Assembly (NCBI RefSeq): GCF_017877135.1 | Contig: NZ_JAGIPH010000002.1 | Coordinates: forward strand, 186,001 to 250,000 | Direction of reading: 5' to 3' | From: Neorhizobium galegae | GTDB lineage: Bacteria; Pseudomonadota; Alphaproteobacteria; Rhizobiales; Rhizobiaceae | DNA length: 64,000 nt | Part shown: piece by piece, positions 63,546-64,000 of the stretch | Position numbering within the stretch: position 1 is the first letter of the stretch | Layout: every line of letters starts with the position of its first letter | Notes under the pieces: model-generated | What the model saw: the letters and a program-made list of their open reading frames with translations, nothing else | Database searches by the model: none | Told to the model about the DNA's origin: nothing | Made by a program: the position numbers and the translations under genes

Positions 63546-64000
63546 ATGAAAGCGTCAGTGGATGGATGGATGTGCGGCCTGGCCGGCGTGGTGATTTTTA
63601 GCGGATCGCTTCCGGCGACGCGTGTGGCCGTGGCGGATCTTTCGCCGCTGTTTCTCACATCGGCCCGTGCTGTGATTGCCGCCGTGCTTGGCGCTATTCT
63701 GCTCAAGGGCCTGCGCGAAGCGCGCCCGGCGCGTGCCGATCTCCTGTCGCTTGCCGTGATCGCCGCTGGCGTCGTGGTCGGCTTTCCCCTGTTGACGGCG
63801 CTTGCGCTCAAAACCATCACCTCGGCCCATTCGATCGTCTTCATAGGTCTCCTGCCGCTGGCCACTGCGCTCTTTGGCGTGCTGCGCGGGGGCGAACGGC
63901 CAAAGCCGCTGTTCTGGCTGTTTTCCGGGCTGGGCAGCGCTGCCGTTGCAGGCTTTGCCCTCACAACCGGTGGTGCGGGCACTGTCTCCGGCGATCTGCT
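63546..64000 (+). CDS. DMT superfamily (EamA-type) transporter, C-terminus cut by window edge
   Basis: The first 151 codons of a drug/metabolite exporter are present from ATG 63546, which follows GCGAGGGAC. At least four membrane helices are visible (CGLAGVVIFSGSLPATRVAVADLSPLFLTSARAVIAAVLGAIL, read in parts, then AVIAAGVVVGFPLLTALAL and SIVFIGLLPLATALFGVL), with the EamA pattern of PxxATR in the first helix. The substrate is unknown, with amino acid or metabolite efflux likely. It is divergent from the MocR regulator. Confidence 0.88.
   Translation, partial: MKASVDGWMCGLAGVVIFSGSLPATRVAVADLSPLFLTSARAVIAAVLGAILLKGLREARPARADLLSLAVIAAGVVVGFPLLTALALKTITSAHSIVFIGLLPLATALFGVLRGGERPKPLFWLFSGLGSAAVAGFALTTGGAGTVSGDL

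Noticed and set aside
1-64000. tRNA, rRNA, phage or CRISPR loci
   Set aside because: None was recognised. No cloverleaf-like gene ends, phage structural genes or spacer arrays were seen, though a tRNA scan was not possible by eye.

Overview
The window is a high-GC, gene-dense chromosomal segment from an alphaproteobacterium, most likely a member of the Rhizobiaceae (Agrobacterium, Rhizobium, Allorhizobium or a relative). The indicators are a bdhA-xdhA-xdhB cluster, a fused anthranilate synthase TrpE(G) behind a WWW leader peptide, a BacA/SbmA peptide transporter, a NolR-like ArsR regulator, a choline ChoXWV transporter, an Atu4866-type small protein, carboxyspermidine-route polyamine genes, and typical rhizobial intergenic hairpin repeats. 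The species cannot be fixed from the sequence alone. About 54 protein genes are supported, two of them cut by the window edges, plus two attenuator leader peptides.

Layout. 1-5250 (minus strand): bdhA, xdhA and xdhB, preceded by an IalB-family periplasmic protein. 5823-7671 (plus): a flavin-dependent monooxygenase and methionine aminopeptidase. 7803-9737: a chemotaxis receptor. 10135-12583: bacA and a secreted polysaccharide deacetylase. 12699-14883: a YfgM-like protein and der. 14904-19575: a GT4 glycosyltransferase, a vapBC cassette set into the 3' end of a sugar kinase gene, and an alpha-glucosidase. 19597-23222: an AraC regulator divergent from two small proteins, then an M23-fold protein. 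23247-30926 (minus): adenine deaminase, a class III aminotransferase, a NolR-like regulator, a HugZ-family protein and choVWX. 31161-33911 (plus): pseudoazurin, an unknown protein and a DUF2333 protein. 33988-35222: a PAS protein and a LuxR regulator. 35653-39764: a TonB-dependent receptor and formate-THF ligase. 39775-42869: an extensin-like protein and a second chemotaxis receptor. 43095-45448: trpL and trpE(G). 45528-48787: an MDR dehydrogenase, a dual-specificity phosphatase, a CDF metal exporter and queF. 48787-49360: a 90-bp tandem repeat block. 49366-53671: DUF2076, HupE/UreJ, ClpP and two alpha/beta hydrolases. 53672-55451: an AT-richer island with one SH3-domain membrane protein. 55452-59315: spermidine synthesis by the carboxyspermidine route and a BenE transporter. 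59355-59844: a brnT/brnA toxin-antitoxin pair whose toxin carries an in-frame stop. 59933-61894: a leucine-rich leader peptide and leuA. 61986-64000: a MocR regulator divergent from a DMT transporter.

How the parts work together. Several regulatory circuits can be read directly. Both amino-acid genes (trpE(G), leuA) carry ribosome-mediated attenuators with short leader peptides. The TonB receptor has a TGA-N9-TCA (RirA/IRO type) iron operator next to a TTGACA promoter. Pseudoazurin has an FNR-type box with class II spacing. The NolR homologue has a match to the NolR box in its own promoter region. The vapBC operon has an inverted repeat directly before vapB. No phage, CRISPR array, rRNA, tRNA or intact insertion sequence was seen. 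Most of the window is ordinary core metabolism, and the accessory elements are small: vapBC, the broken brnT/brnA pair, the SH3 island and the repeat blocks.
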